From NCBI RefSeq assembly GCF_000350225.1, contig NW_005179046.1, forward strand, positions 1 to 64,000: DNA of 64,000 nt, written 5' to 3'. Positions 28,928-40,452 of the stretch are shown here, piece by piece. The notes beneath the pieces were generated by a model. That model saw nothing but the letters and a program-made list of their open reading frames with translations. It made no database searches and had not been told where the DNA came from. The stretch is from Chondrus crispus. Lineage: Eukaryota > Rhodophyta > Florideophyceae > Gigartinales > Gigartinaceae. Position 1 is the stretch's first letter. Every line of letters starts with the position of its first letter. The position numbers and the translations under genes are program-made.

Positions 28928-30052
28928 TGTAGTGCAATGTGCCTGTCAGGCCGGAACCAGGGTCCAACGGTCCCGCGACAACACAACCAACAAAAAAACC
29001 AACAAGAGTTGCCGACGGCACAGCCCTACGGAGTGTCCGATTCTCCCTTTCCCTTTAAGTGGGTTTGCGGCCCACAGTAGCTCAAGTCCCTGATAGGGGT
29101 GGGCAAAAGGAAGATGCCCGCCCCGGGACGAATGGTGGTAGAGTCTTGTACAGGCAGCTGCTCGGCGAGTTCGGGGTGGTGATTAGGAAGCCGGGCCCGA
29201 TGGGTCGTAAAGCCAATGCTCGCGAAGCGCCTGTTACACCTTATACCCTTGATAAGGTCTTCGACGGAGGCGTCGCAACTCAGCCTGACGGGAATTAGCA
29301 AACACGTAGCAGCGCTACATCTCCGTACTGCCCGATGGCAAAGTACCGACACCGGAACAGTCGCAACCTGTATCCGATGGAACCAACACTGTCTCTTATA
29401 CACAACAGGACCTTCGAGGGAGACGTCGTCGCAACAGCCTCCGTCCGTGGACGTAAACAAGTAGCAGCGCTACACCCACGTGTCGCCCGATGGCCAAGAC
29501 ACCTACACCGGTCCGGTCGCAACCAAAGCCGATGGCACCAACAACAAACAAAAGAACCAACACAAGAGCCCGATGGCTCCAGTCGTCACAATGCGGATCG
29601 CAATCAGGCACTGTGGAACCAACACAAGATAAGGGAATAGAAATAGAGATAGAAATAGAAAAGGATAGGTGAAATAAAGGAAAAGGAAAGGGAACCCCGG
29701 AGCGCAAAGGATAACGTAATCTGTGGTAAAAGGGAGCGTCTTGGGAAAGACGGACTTCGACCAAGGCGATATTCAACTCTGGCAACTCGGGTTACCTACA
29801 CTGACTTGGTGGTCAGAGGGCTAAGGTATATATCGCCCCGCCGGACCCACTACAGTAGCTCTCGGCGCTAGATCCTAGATCTAATCTAATGTCAGCAAAA
29901 TTAATGCGAACAAATTAACTAAATAAAATAAAATAATTAAAAATTGAAACTGTGCAATTATTCACACGTGTGTTCCCCAACCGGGAGTACTTTTCATATC
30001 CAAATATTTTCCTTTCGTTCCACTTCCCTGTAGAGCCCATTATTGCACTACA
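28928..30052 (-). repeat. 3' LTR of copy A2
   Basis: This 1125-bp LTR on minus begins TGTAGTGCAATAATGGGC at 30052 and ends ACATTGCACTACA at 28928. The tract just outside it (minus AGGAGGGGGATA) matches that of A0 and A1. CACACGTGTG is at 29963-29972. The promoter hairpin is present, with mismatches, around 29845-29875. Confidence 0.9.
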
Positions 30053-30177
30053 TATCCCCCTCCTGAGCGCCCTTCTACAGCGTCAAGCCATCGTATAATC
30101 TCCTGCCGTTCCTTACCGTGTTTCCCAACCGTCAATCACTCTGCGCGGCGTTCTGGCAAGGGAAAGACGAAAATACC

Positions 30178-31526
30178 ATGCCTCCTTCTCCGTCGGAACA
30201 CTCGGACGATAGTGCCAATCGTAAGCGTCCGGGTGTGGGCTTTCCTCGCAAGCCCGAAGTCCCCCGGGGTCTTCCTTCCATACCCCGTCTACCTCCTGTT
30301 ATCAACCCTAACGAACCGGCCTTCCATCCGGGCTACCATTCTTCTTGGGTAGCCCGTCGATACCCCTCGGTCGATGAGCTACAAGACAAATCCATGCGTG
30401 AACATCCTTCCCTATTTGCCTCTTCACAGTGGTTATCCCCCGTGGGCGTCCGCGATGTTGCCCATATCGAACATAGTTTTGCAGACGGCGCCGGCATGTT
30501 ACCCGGTCAACTACCCCTACAAGCCATTCGCACTTTTGACTGGCGCGCCCGCATTGCCATTCCTACCTCCATCCTTCGTCACTACTCTCCACGCGGCCGC
30601 CGTACCTTTTCCCTGCGATTCATGGACGCTGTACTCGCCCGGCTTGACCTCCATTTGACCGACACCCTTATTCCTCCTTCCTTCGGCTGCGACACGTGGA
30701 AATTCCGCACGGAGGGGGAGCGCCATTATCCTGACAGCCTCCTCAGTTGGACCCAGGGTGACCCGTACTGGAAGCGGACCGCTTATGGCATAACCAATTG
30801 ACAGTGACGAATGACGCAATGTCGTGGACGCGTGCGATTCTCCCTGTTAATTTCCGGCGCATGAAACGCGGGAACCTCTTCTTCTTCCAACACACCGTTC
30901 GGTACGAGCGCAAAATGAGGTCGGACACAGGATACTTCCTAGCATACCAAATGATCGAGGCGGGGGAGATCGCGCCGTCACACTACGTCAACCGATACCA
31001 GCAGCTTCCCTCATGGTGGGGTCAATTTGAAGTCTGTCAAGGATTTTGGTCGGAATTATGTCCCATCCTTACATACTTCGGCAGCCACCTGAACGACCCC
31101 CGACACGGGTTGTGGGTTGTCTTCATGACTGAGTGGTTCGTGAACGTCGCTGGCACCTTGCTTTGGGAGGCGTATGATTGTTGGCGTCTGTGGTACCTTC
31201 CCCCGAAGCTTGTTGAGCTCATGTGCCTTCTGGATTACACTGTCCCCTTAGGTGGCGCCGACACCGACCTCGAGTTGCACTCACTGCTCGACAAGATTGG
31301 GCAGATCGACTGGGACAGCGTTCCCCCTTCACTGCGATCGGACCCTCTTCGTCCCTTTCTTCCTTCTCTTTTTCCTGGTTACCGTATTCCTTCTCTTTTC
31401 CTTTTTTCATGCACCTCTGCTACTGCAGTTGCACATCCCCTATCACCTCCAAGCAGGCCCTTCTCCTTCATAATCCTCAAGCTTTCTCGATGTCTGTATC
31501 GACCCCTCATCGAGAAAATATACTAG
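30178..31526 (+). pseudogene. Family A antisense ORF, one frameshift, copy A2
   Basis: This lies opposite to its element and starts (ATG 30178) 126 bp from the LTR end, the same distance as in A1. The N-terminal 205 residues (SPSEHSDDSANRKRPGVGF, FADGAGMLPGQLPLQAI, FGCDTWKFRTEGERHYPD) match A0 and A1. A one-base indel near 30778 moves the frame. It continues RLW-HNQLTVTNDAMSWTRAI and FFQHTVRYERKMRSDTGYF, then DPRHGLWVVFMTEWF and LLWEAYDCWRLWYLPPKLVE, in register with A0. After LLDKIGQIDWDS the similarity ends and a Phe/Ser/Pro-rich tail from pyrimidine-rich sequence follows. The C-terminal helical module seen in A0 and A1 was not found. Many substitutions relative to A0 keep the residue type. 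Confidence 0.72.
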
Positions 31527-34500
31527 TTCCTCGATAGTGGTTCCCCCTTCTGGGGCACCAGACCGTTAATCGATCTCGAACGGTCCCTGTCCAAATGTCA
31601 TTGACATGCGTACACCACATCGTGTGGAATGCCTCTGAGTCGGGGCACTGTCAACGTCCCTTTCCCTTTGTACTCCTCCTTTGAACGGCGGCTACACACA
31701 ACATGTTTGGAAAGCCCTCGCAGTACAGTAGTCGAAACTTGATCCATGTTCCCTCTCCTTTGTGTTGATTGTCGGGGCCTTTCTCAGCGTCACGTCTGTA
31801 GCTCTGCGGTGACGTAACGTTCATCCCACGCGTCCCGCGAATTCATCCCTGGCAAACTGACAACTTCAATTTGTTCTCGGTGCTCCTCGCGGGGAAACTC
31901 CTTGTTTTTAAGTATGATAAGACACGGGAGGGTCTGAGACGTCAAAAATGTTAATTGTCACCCTTGGTTTGCTCGCCTTATCCAGACGAGCTTATTCGTC
32001 CCAACCTCAAAATGATCGAGGTATACGGTGCAAGCCCTACAGTACGGGACGACGGTCGTCGTTTCTCATCTCTGTCGAAAGACACATAAACTTTGTAGGC
32101 ACGTTTTTTAACGTCCCATCACCACTTCTTCGTCGACAAAGCATCGGTTCGGGATCCTCGCATCTTCCGGCGGTGTCGCTCACCAGCGGCAACAACACAC
32201 TTTCTTTTTCAACTCGATCTATACAATCCCCGTAGGGAACGGCGGGAAGTTGACGAGGAGAGTCTCGACGAGATCATCCTGACTTCGCCTGCGGCAACGA
32301 GACCTCTTTGGTAGTTGCGCACCAAATCGGTGCAGAGTGAGGCGAACTGCGGCGCAACGGAATCGCAGATCCTCAGTCCTTCGGCGAGTGTCCCTCGATG
32401 TTTGGACATCGATATATCCTCATTCATGGTGGTACCGTCTGCCTTGATCGCCTTGGCGAAGACCCCCTCGAGGTCCATCTCTCCTTTTCCTGCTCGTCAG
32501 CTTTGTACGCACAGAGTTACTGTACGTCTCCGTTTCGCAGGCTTGGCTCCTCGTCCATTTTTTTCAAACGTAATGCTGACGACGTCCTCGTCGTCGCTTT
32601 GTGAGATTCACCTTCCGACCCCCCTTTCCATTGGTCTCTCGTAGTTGTAGAAGCAATCATCCATTCTTCACGTGATCCCAACAAATCTTTCCCTCGTCGT
32701 GACACACTTCTCTCCTTGCCGAACTGACCGGCGGTCTCTCGCGCGGCACCTTCGCCAATAGTGTGTGCGCCTCTGGGTTTTCATCCACCTACTCGTCCCA
32801 TTTGGGGTGGCGTGTCGACATCCCATTGTGGGGTCGCGTCCTTGTCGTAAAAAACAGAAAGAAAGAGTGGGAAAACGAGGTAATTGTGTCAATTGTATCC
32901 GTTTCGCACTTACCGAACAGCGCCTCCGACTTGTCTAGGGGGGGGAAAAGGAGGATCAAAACTTCGACCTGCTTTCCTCTCTTGGGAGTCGTCTCCTCGG
33001 TCTTAGTTAGACACCTGCGCGGCCGGCGGCTTCGTCATAGCAAATCGGATTTCCTCGTGAGAGTCCCTCGTCGGGGTACTGTACGTTCATAAACAACCAT
33101 CCTCAAATGTGTCTGGGGTGGGTTGGGAAGTGGGGGGTGTGTGTGGGGGTCAAGCTCCCGTTCTCTTGTAATTGTCGAAGTCGCAAGACCGGCGCTTGGG
33201 TCTGGTGACAACAAACGTGTGCGTTTCCCAGCGACGGCTCCTGCTTTCCTTAAATTTTCTTTTTAAAATAAACTCAAGGCCGCTTCACACGTGTATTTCC
33301 ATGCACTCGTCTGCGGTTTGCTTTCGTCCCTAAGTCAATAGAATGACTTGTCCCTCGTTGTGTTGGCGGCACACAACGTCCTCGTGCGACTATCTCTGCC
33401 ACCGGCAAGTCGTGTCGCCACGCACAGTGTGCTTCTGACCCCCGGGTCGTGAGGCCTTGGTGCTTATGAGGCGCGCATTGCTCATTCCTTGAAACTTCCC
33501 CAAGCCGTCTCGCGGCTCTCAACCTGATTCCCCTTTCTCTAGGGCTATACACGAGTCATTACGCCTCTTCGAAGACAATCTTCTCGCTTGTGACGTCTAA
33601 TACTGCACTGCTGAGTGCTAGAGGCCTGAAAACTCATCCACACGCCCACAATCTCTCGAAATGTCCCTCTTGACGGGACATTCTCCATGATAGTTCGCTC
33701 GGAGTTCGAAATAAAACCAGAAAACGTGAGCTTGGTGCCGTCAATTAGCTCGTCGAGTGACGATTTCTTCCAAAGGAGTTGTTCTCAGGTAGTTGTCACT
33801 CCCCTTTTTCCTCTCGAGTAACTTCCCCCTCAGTCTTCGCTTATCCTTGTAGAGTTGCGATTCGGGATGCGCCGCGTCGCGTCGTGTCGTCGACATCACA
33901 ACCTAGAAGGAATATCAACAAAAACAAAACAGGGACTGAAGTAGAAACGACTTGAAGATAAACACTTGATCCCCTCGATGAGGACGTCGGGTAGACTTTC
34001 GTTCCTGACGAAGCCGACAAGAACGACAAAACTATTTATCCACCCCGTACAGTATAGTTTCGCGCGTTAGATCGCGCACTTTCCCAGGCTGCTCACGATA
34101 CTGACGGTCCGACGGTCACGGCCTCGCTTCAATCTCGGTCTTCCAATTCTCGGCGAGTGACTTGCGGATCGGTGTCCGCGATGCGGGGTTGGGTTCCTGT
34201 CTTCACATAAAAAAGTAAACGGGACAGAACCCAAAATAGAAACAAAAAGGAGCAAAACACCCTGGAAAACAAGTAACGCATTGCCTTGTGTCCCCTCGTA
34301 AAAAACCTCATAACATTTTCCTCTCAAGTTCCTACGGACGGGTGCGGATCCCTGATCCAAACGTTACTTCACGTGCGCACCACTGCGACGCGTGATCATA
34401 TGTAATTTGCACATTGTCTCCACCTGAGACTACAATAACTTCCTCATTTCCTGACAGGGCGACACTCGCCGCTCCGTCCATGTGCGGGGGGGCGACGCAG

Positions 34501-34631
34501 ACTTGCCTATCTCACTTTCTCTCTCCTTCTCGTCATCCCCTATGATCCCTACTCCTACGACTACCCTTGTTTTCTAACTTCGCACTGCGTCCCACAGTAC
34601 CCATTCTGACTTGCCAACCCTCTGACAGAGG
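31527..34631 (-). other. Non-coding stretch of A2 between antisense ORF and pol
   Basis: No credible long ORF is present. On the element strand a T-rich tract ends at CAG (34197-34199). It is followed 12 bp later by GCATCGCGGACACCGATC, which aligns with GTATCGCGGACCTCGATC just after the similar T-tract/CAG of A1 (19141). Short hairpins lie at 31490-31620 (TTCTCGATG/CATCGAGAA, GACCGTT/AACGGTC). Confidence 0.5.
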
Positions 34632-37600
34632 CTACCCCGCTTGTGCGCGCGCGACTTGCGGCGGCAAGGGTAACTTCTTTCTTCGGAAATATCTTACAAG
34701 TGCGCTGCGTGGCAATGATGGGACTGGTTCCCACGTTGCGTCCTTCTTCTCATTTCCATACCATTTCACCTTGAGGATTAATTCCTCATCTTGATACCCG
34801 TGATCGATGATCTTTTCTATCACGTACTCGGCGTTCTCATTTTCTTCCTCGCGTCTGGGGTTAATTTCTTCCCCCTCCTGAAGATTCTCCGACTCCTCCA
34901 ACTCTTCTGAATTACTTGTCCTCCGTAGGTCTTGCGGTATCTCCGCTGACGGGTTTCGACTGACAACATCTTCCTCGTCCTCTAACATCTGCGCTCGCGT
35001 GGGAGGACCTTCCTCACTCTCCATGGCGTCCCGTTCTTGATTCCCCTCGCGTCCGCTGAGGAACTGTAGAGCCTGTCGTAGGCCTGATATCGGCATGTAG
35101 TCCATGGGACTAGGGGCTAATTCGACTCTATCTCGCGACACGCGCTCTTCTTGGTCGCCTATGGCGATGACAACCGTGTTCTTATCTGATTTCTTGACTG
35201 CATACGGTCCCGTGGCAACTTGTGCTAGCTTGTGTCTAGGTTCTGTTGCGGTCCCCTGTTCCTTCCGGAGGAAAACGCAGGATCCTGAAGGGATGTCATA
35301 CTTCGGCTTGCGAAGCCTTGCGTCAAAGTTTCGCTTGTAGCGCGCTTGTTCTTTTCGCAGACTCTTATCAGCGCCTTTCATCAGGCATTCCAACCACGAC
35401 TGCCATTTCATGTAGTACGCTCGATTCGAGCTAAATCCTTCCAAACTTGGCTGTGCTTGTAACGCAATGCTTCTCGGCGCCCGAGCTAACACCAGCTCGA
35501 AGGGCGCGATGTTTGTAGTTCGATGAACTTGCGTGTTGTATGCGAACGTCACAGCGTCGCTAAATAGGTCCCAGTCCTTGGGATGCTCTCCAACATATTT
35601 TCGCAACGCGGAAGTCAGCGTGCGGTTAAACCTCTCAACTTGGCCGTTGGCTTGCGGGTGGTACGTAGTCGTGAACACATTGCGTATGCCGAGAATTCGG
35701 CAGACGTTCTGAAAGAACCGGGCCGTGAACTGTGTTCCATTGTCGGACAGCAGCTTGACCGGCGGTCCGTGCACGAATACCCAATGGTGAACGAAGGCTT
35801 GTGCGATGTGCGCAGCTGATATCTTCTTCAACGGTACGGTTCGTACCAGTTTCGAATATCGACCGCTGATCACGAGAATATACCGATTCCCTCGTTTAGT
35901 TGTAATTAGCTCGCCGAGGATGTCCATTGTGACACACTCTAGCGGAGCTTTGGGCGTGAACAGCTTCATTTCCTTCGTGTTTCTTCTTAACTTCGCCCTT
36001 TCCCGCGCACATGCGGCGCAATTCTTCGCGACTGCGTAGCAGTCTAGGGCCATCGTATGCCAGTAGAAATATCTTCTCAATGTCTTGTAAAGTTTCCTGC
36101 CTCCCGGGTGGCCTGCCAATTTGGCGTAGTGGCTCAACCCTAGGACGCGGTCCCTTAACGATTGTGGTATCACCACTTGTACAAACTCCGCCGCGGTACG
36201 GCATAGAGTTCCTTCCAGTTCCTCGGTCTCCATGCTGAACGTTCTCACCTTTCCGGTGTCCATTTCTTCCTTGATGCGATTGCAGAAGGGGTCGACGGCT
36301 TGCTCGCGAATGAGCTCCTCCGGAGTGACAGCTTGGAATTGATCGAGGCGATCAGGGGCGGCCCCCCCCTCAAGAGCGAGGATGTCGTCTAACGCGTCAA
36401 AACTGTCCTCGTCCTCCACTGTTCCCTCGGCCGGTTCGGCCATAAAGCATGGAATTTCGTCGTCGATTTCGTCGACGGTTTCTCCAGCGGTCCGTAATCT
36501 TGACAGAGCATCAGCTTGGCTATTAGCCTTGCCCTTCTTGTACTTGATTTCGAAATCAAATTCCGAGAGGCGGAGCCTCCATCGGATTAATCTCCCGCTG
36601 GGGTCGGTTACGTTCATCAACCACCTCAATGAGGCATGGTCGGTATGCACAATGAAGTGCTCGCCATATAGATATGGTCTTAGAGTCAGTACGGCCCAAA
36701 TTACCGCTAGACATTCTTTTTCTGATACAGAATAGTTTCTATCGGCTGCGGCTAACGGTCTTGAAAAGAACCCGATGGGTTTACGTTGCGCATCCGGATG
36801 CGTTTGAAATAATGCAGCGCCGATTTGATAGTCGCTTGCATCGGTGTCTACCGAGTATGGTGGGTCCTTCTTCGGCGGCGTCAACATCGGTGGTGCCAAG
36901 ATGGCATCCTTGAGCTTATGAAAAGCTTTCTCGCACGGTTCGTCGAATCCTTCCAACTGGACCGGTTGTCCTTTCTTCAGTAGTTGGTTTAGAGGATGCG
37001 CAATTTTCGCATAATGCGGAACGAATCTGCGGTAGACATTACAAAGTCCCAAGAAGCTCCTGAGTTGGGTCTGCGTTTGAGAGTACCTCACTTGTTCCAA
37101 TGCGGCGGTTCGCGCGGCGTCAACTTCCAATGTACATGGCCGAACGACATGGCCCAGGTACTTGATCTTTTCGACGAAAAATTCGCACTTGCGAAGCTTG
37201 AGCTTCACACCTGCCTTTTCCAATACAGACAATATTTCGTCAACGTGGACGATGTGCTCCTCCCAGGATTTGCTGAAGATGATGATATCATCTAGATATA
37301 CCAGACAGCATTTCCACCGGAACGGAGAGAGCAGGATATCCATGGCTCTCTGAAACGTCGCTGGCGCGTTAATAAGCCCGAAGGGCATTCTTGAAAAACG
37401 GTAAAGACCTGAGTGACACGAGAAAGCTGTCTTGTCGCGGTCTGCTTCCGGAATGGGCATCTGCCAATACCCTGAAATCGCGTCCAACGCGGAAAAGACC
37501 TTGGTGTCTCCCAACGAGTCCAGACACTCATCCATGCGCAGCAAAGGGTACGTGTCGTTCACCGTTAACGCGTTTAACCGGCGGTATTCTACGCAAAAGC

Positions 37601-39098
37601 GCATCGATCCGTCCGGCTTGGGCACTAATAAAACGGGCGACGTCCATTCTGACTGCGCCGGTTCGATGAATCCTGCTTCTAACATCTTCTGTACTTCTGC
37701 GTCCTCGACCTCCCGAGCCTTTGGACCGGCTCGGTAGGGAGCTTGTGCAATTGGCCTTGTATCCGGGGCCAGTTCAATCTGGTGGACCGTGGTGTTGATC
37801 TTACCAAGGGTCCTATCCCACATGCGGGAATATTTTTTTAACATCCGACGGAATCTTTCGACCAGCCGGTCCGGCACGTGGCTCAGGTCGAGCTCCTCCA
37901 CGTCCGGCGGGGGAAGCTCAATCCGCCGCTCCGGCTTCGTAGTTGCCGTCGCGGAGAGCCCTTCCTCCCGTTCTCCTTGCTGGTCCTCGCGATCTTGTTC
38001 CGACGGTTCGCATCTTCTCTCGCCCGTAGGCGGCGGGGTAGAATTAGTAAATTTTTCCTCATCCCTTTCTTGAATTCCAAGTACCTCACCAATGGTTGTA
38101 TTGCTCTTGAATACGGCCCTCGGGTGCGGTAGTAGTTCCGCCACCACTTGGCCTTTTTGAACCCTGACAGGGTAGTTCCTAAAATTCGCTACAAGCGATC
38201 TAAAAGGTTTGTCAGGCTCAACCTGAACTACACCGTTGGTGCTTACCAGTCCGTGCTTGTCGTATAGGGGTGCGTAGAGTTGAACGACGACCAACCCAGT
38301 CCTCTTCGAGGTGCATTCGACCATGAGTTGCGTCCCTGGCTCAATGGTCGTGGCTCTTGCCACCTTCACCCTGGGGGAAACTCGTTCCCCTTTTGCATCA
38401 GTCTCGCCCTCTCCGGGGACCAAATGCTTCTTCGATCTTCTCGCCGAGAACCGTCGTACGATCGGAACCTCCGAGAAATCCGCCAACTCAACTGTCCTTT
38501 TCCGTGGGTAGATAGCCTCCACGAACCTATCGCAATAGTCCGCTCCTAGAATCAACGGTACCGCGAGCTTTTCGCACACAATGAATTCGGCAGCAGCCAC
38601 AAATCGTCCAAGTCTCACGGGCATCTTGATAGTTCCGAGAGTCTGGAGTGGCCTGTTGTTCGCGTCGCCAATGTCTTGGGTCGCTCCGTAGGACACAAGA
38701 GTTTCCATTCCTGCGGGAAGCTCGGATCTCCGGATGAGATTAGGTCCCGCGCCGGTGTCGAACACGGACAGTACACGGCTCATCAATCCGACCGTCGGTC
38801 CAATGTCCGCGAAGACTTTGTAGTTTTTCCTCGCAAGGACCAAAATCTTCTCGGGACATTTCCCGCGCTTGAACCTGTACCAGGGGCGTCGGACTTGCTC
38901 CAGCGGATCGTCCTTGCCCCTTCGCAGAATCTTCTTGACCCCGATGGGTCCTTTCGGGTTATCGATGATTCCAACTATCTCCTCGTCGTCGACTGCCTCC
39001 TTCGCTAAAAGCGGGGAACGGAACTGGGTTCCGGACATGGTTCGCCGGACGCATGTCTCTCCTTTCGAATTTTTTGAGATTCCCCCCCTTAGTTTTCC
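34632..39098 (-). CDS. pol: Intact Pol polyprotein with chromodomain, copy A2
   Basis: This is the best preserved pol in the window. It is open from 39362 to the stop at 34632 with no interruption; translation presumably enters by -1 shift at 39092-39098. Counting from 39362, the protease motif FDTGAG is at residue 202, RT has FCVEYRRLN and YLDD at 689-692, and RNase H has its first Asp (TDAS) at 841 with the HTDHASLRWL motif after it. Integrase has the finger SHYAK/GHPGG...NCAAC, the DDE core MDILG, SDNGTQFTARFF and NGQVERFN. A chromodomain lies at about 1510-1560 (EYVIEKIIDHGY, LILKVKWYG, ATWEPVPSL). It would process Gag-Pol, make cDNA and integrate it, with the chromodomain probably reading histone marks. 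Gag in this copy is dead, so it would need Gag in trans. Confidence 0.92.
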   Translation of the reverse strand, partial: GKLRGGISKNSKGETCVRRTMSGTQFRSPLLAKEAVDDEEIVGIIDNPKGPIGVKKILRRGKDDPLEQVRRPWYRFKRGKCPEKILVLARKNYKVFADIGPTVGLMSRVLSVFDTGAGPNLIRRSELPAGMETLVSYGATQDIGDANNRPLQTLGTIKMPVRLGRFVAAAEFIVCEKLAVPLILGADYCDRFVEAIYPRKRTVELADFSEVPIVRRFSARRSKKHLVPGEGETDAKGERVSPRVKVARATTIEPGTQLMVECTSKRTGLVVVQLYAPLYDKHGLVSTNGVVQVEPDKPFRSLVANFRNYPVRVQKGQVVAELLPHPRAVFKSNTTIGEVLGIQERDEEKFTNSTPPPTGERRCEPSEQDREDQQGEREEGLSATATTKPERRIELPPPDVEELDLSHVPDRLVERFRRMLKKYSRMWDRTLGKINTTVHQIELAPDTRPIAQAPYRAGPKAREVEDAEVQKMLEAGFIEPAQSEWTSPVLLVPKPDGSMRFCVEYRRLNALTVNDTYPLLRMDECLDSLGDTKVFSALDAISGYWQMPIPEADRDKTAFSCHSGLYRFSRMPFGLINAPATFQRAMDILLSPFRWKCCLVYLDDIIIFSKSWEEHIVHVDEILSVLEKAGVKLKLRKCEFFVEKIKYLGHVVRPCTLEVDAARTAALEQVRYSQTQTQLRSFLGLCNVYRRFVPHYAKIAHPLNQLLKKGQPVQLEGFDEPCEKAFHKLKDAILAPPMLTPPKKDPPYSVDTDASDYQIGAALFQTHPDAQRKPIGFFSRPLAAADRNYSVSEKECLAVIWAVLTLRPYLYGEHFIVHTDHASLRWLMNVTDPSGRLIRWRLRLSEFDFEIKYKKGKANSQADALSRLRTAGETVDEIDDEIPCFMAEPAEGTVEDEDSFDALDDILALEGGAAPDRLDQFQAVTPEELIREQAVDPFCNRIKEEMDTGKVRTFSMETEELEGTLCRTAAEFVQVVIPQSLRDRVLGLSHYAKLAGHPGGRKLYKTLRRYFYWHTMALDCYAVAKNCAACARERAKLRRNTKEMKLFTPKAPLECVTMDILGELITTKRGNRYILVISGRYSKLVRTVPLKKISAAHIAQAFVHHWVFVHGPPVKLLSDNGTQFTARFFQNVCRILGIRNVFTTTYHPQANGQVERFNRTLTSALRKYVGEHPKDWDLFSDAVTFAYNTQVHRTTNIAPFELVLARAPRSIALQAQPSLEGFSSNRAYYMKWQSWLECLMKGADKSLRKEQARYKRNFDARLRKPKYDIPSGSCVFLRKEQGTATEPRHKLAQVATGPYAVKKSDKNTVVIAIGDQEERVSRDRVELAPSPMDYMPISGLRQALQFLSGREGNQERDAMESEEGPPTRAQMLEDEEDVVSRNPSAEIPQDLRRTSNSEELEESENLQEGEEINPRREEENENAEYVIEKIIDHGYQDEELILKVKWYGNEKKDATWEPVPSLPRSALVRYFRRKKLPLPPQVARAQAG

Positions 39099-40452
39099 TG
39101 TCGCTGCGGATTTCTTCTCCAGTCCGACGACGGCCCCGCCGCCGGCCTTCCTGATGTCCGGTTCGAACCTTCGGCAGAGGCACTCGGTGTGCTCGCCGCC
39201 TGCGATTCGAACCATTGTTTTACCTTCAGGTAAGTTGTCGACGGAATTCCCAACCTCTCCATCGAGGAGAGCATCTCGTAGTTCTTCAGAACTCGGTGCA
39301 TCTCTCGGAACGAGAGCAAACACGTAGGCGCTCCGTGCCCCTTCTCGTAGCAATGGTAGCATACGAGGCCGTGCTTCTTCGGAGAGTACGGCGACCTTGG
39401 CGGTCCTCGGCCCGTCGGCCGGCCCGTCCAGCCCGGTCTTCTGAAGGCCGTACCCTTGTCTTCCATCGGAATTCTTGGCGCTGGCGTGTGTCCGCGCCCT
39501 CGAAACGCTAACGCGGGATCCGCGGCCTCTGTATACGAGTCCGTCGTATACGTGGGCGTCCGTAGCGTAGACATCCCACTAGCCCCGTGATCCTCGTCTT
39601 CATATTCCTCGGAGAGGTCATAAAAATCGCCCTCGGCGACCAGTGCTCCTGCGTATCCATTTTCTTCCTGATCAACAGTACTAGGTCCTCTGGACGCAGA
39701 CAGTGAGTCGGCCAAGTGGACAGCGCCGCGGGGTTTTCGCGTGGGGTGCGAAGGCTTCTGCTTCCCCCCCGTCCTTAGCGTCGCTGGCGCTTGGATGGTG
39801 ACTCTCCTAGTCTTCCTCTCCTTGGCGCCGCTCGCCGAGCCATGCGCCTTCGCGTAATTAACTAGTCTCAAAAACGAAACGTCCCGATTGTCTTGCCGGT
39901 ATTGAGATACTATCGGCTTGATACTCGAATCGAGTCCTTCAATAAACATTGTCATCTGTTCTTCCATCTAATATACGTTTCCACATCGATTGCTCGCGTC
40001 CGTCAGACGGATATAAAATTTCGTCTCGTCTTCAGACGGTACCTGCTGTACTTCCCGTAAAGCGAGTACGGCTTGGCGGATTGCCTCATCGGTGGCGAAG
40101 CTTCGCAATAGCGACTGTACGGCTTCCGGCCAGACGGATATTTTCCCATGGTGGAACCCCGCCGTTTGTGACACCGAAGTGTACTGCCTCAAGGCGATTC
40201 CGCTCAGGAACTCCGGTAGCAAGCGGATCGCTTGGCCTTCGTTCATCTCCTGGATGTCGAATTCTTGGACTATCTTAGCTAAAAAATCTAGAACAAATAC
40301 GCCATCGTCTCCTGTGAACGTATTGTCTCTCTTCACCTTTGGTGGTATGTCTCTTCTGATCTTTCGCACAGCGGTCCGCCGCTTGCCGGACAAACGTGTC
40401 TGCGGGTTCCGCAGGCGGTACGTCCTGTACGAAATCAACTTCTTGAAGAGGT
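39089..40452 (-). pseudogene. gag: Gag of copy A2: nonsense codon and truncated by A3 insertion
   Basis: From 40452 the frame reads LFKKLISYRTYRLRNPQTRL and continues through the capsid-like domain to CGNVY, where TAG (39968-39970) replaces the TCG serine codon of A1 and A3. After it the frame goes on from MEEQMTMFIEGLDSSIKP through the CCHC knuckle CYHCYEKGHGAPTC to QRQEN and a TAA. Residues before LFKKL (about 310 in A1: coiled coil and charged region) are separated by the A3 insertion. The stop context GGAAAACTAA matches the frameshift site of the other copies. Confidence 0.88.

Larger units (their letters stand above)
28928..40452 (-). mobile_element. Family A chromovirus on minus strand (copy A2), 5' part displaced
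   Basis: Reading on minus: gag from 40452 (cut), intact pol (39098-34632), non-coding stretch, antisense ORF (on plus, 30178-31526) and 3' LTR (30052-28928). At 40453 copy A3 is inserted into gag, so the start of gag and the 5' LTR must lie beyond the right side of A3, outside this window. The LTR has the same U3 type as A0 and A3. Confidence 0.88.
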
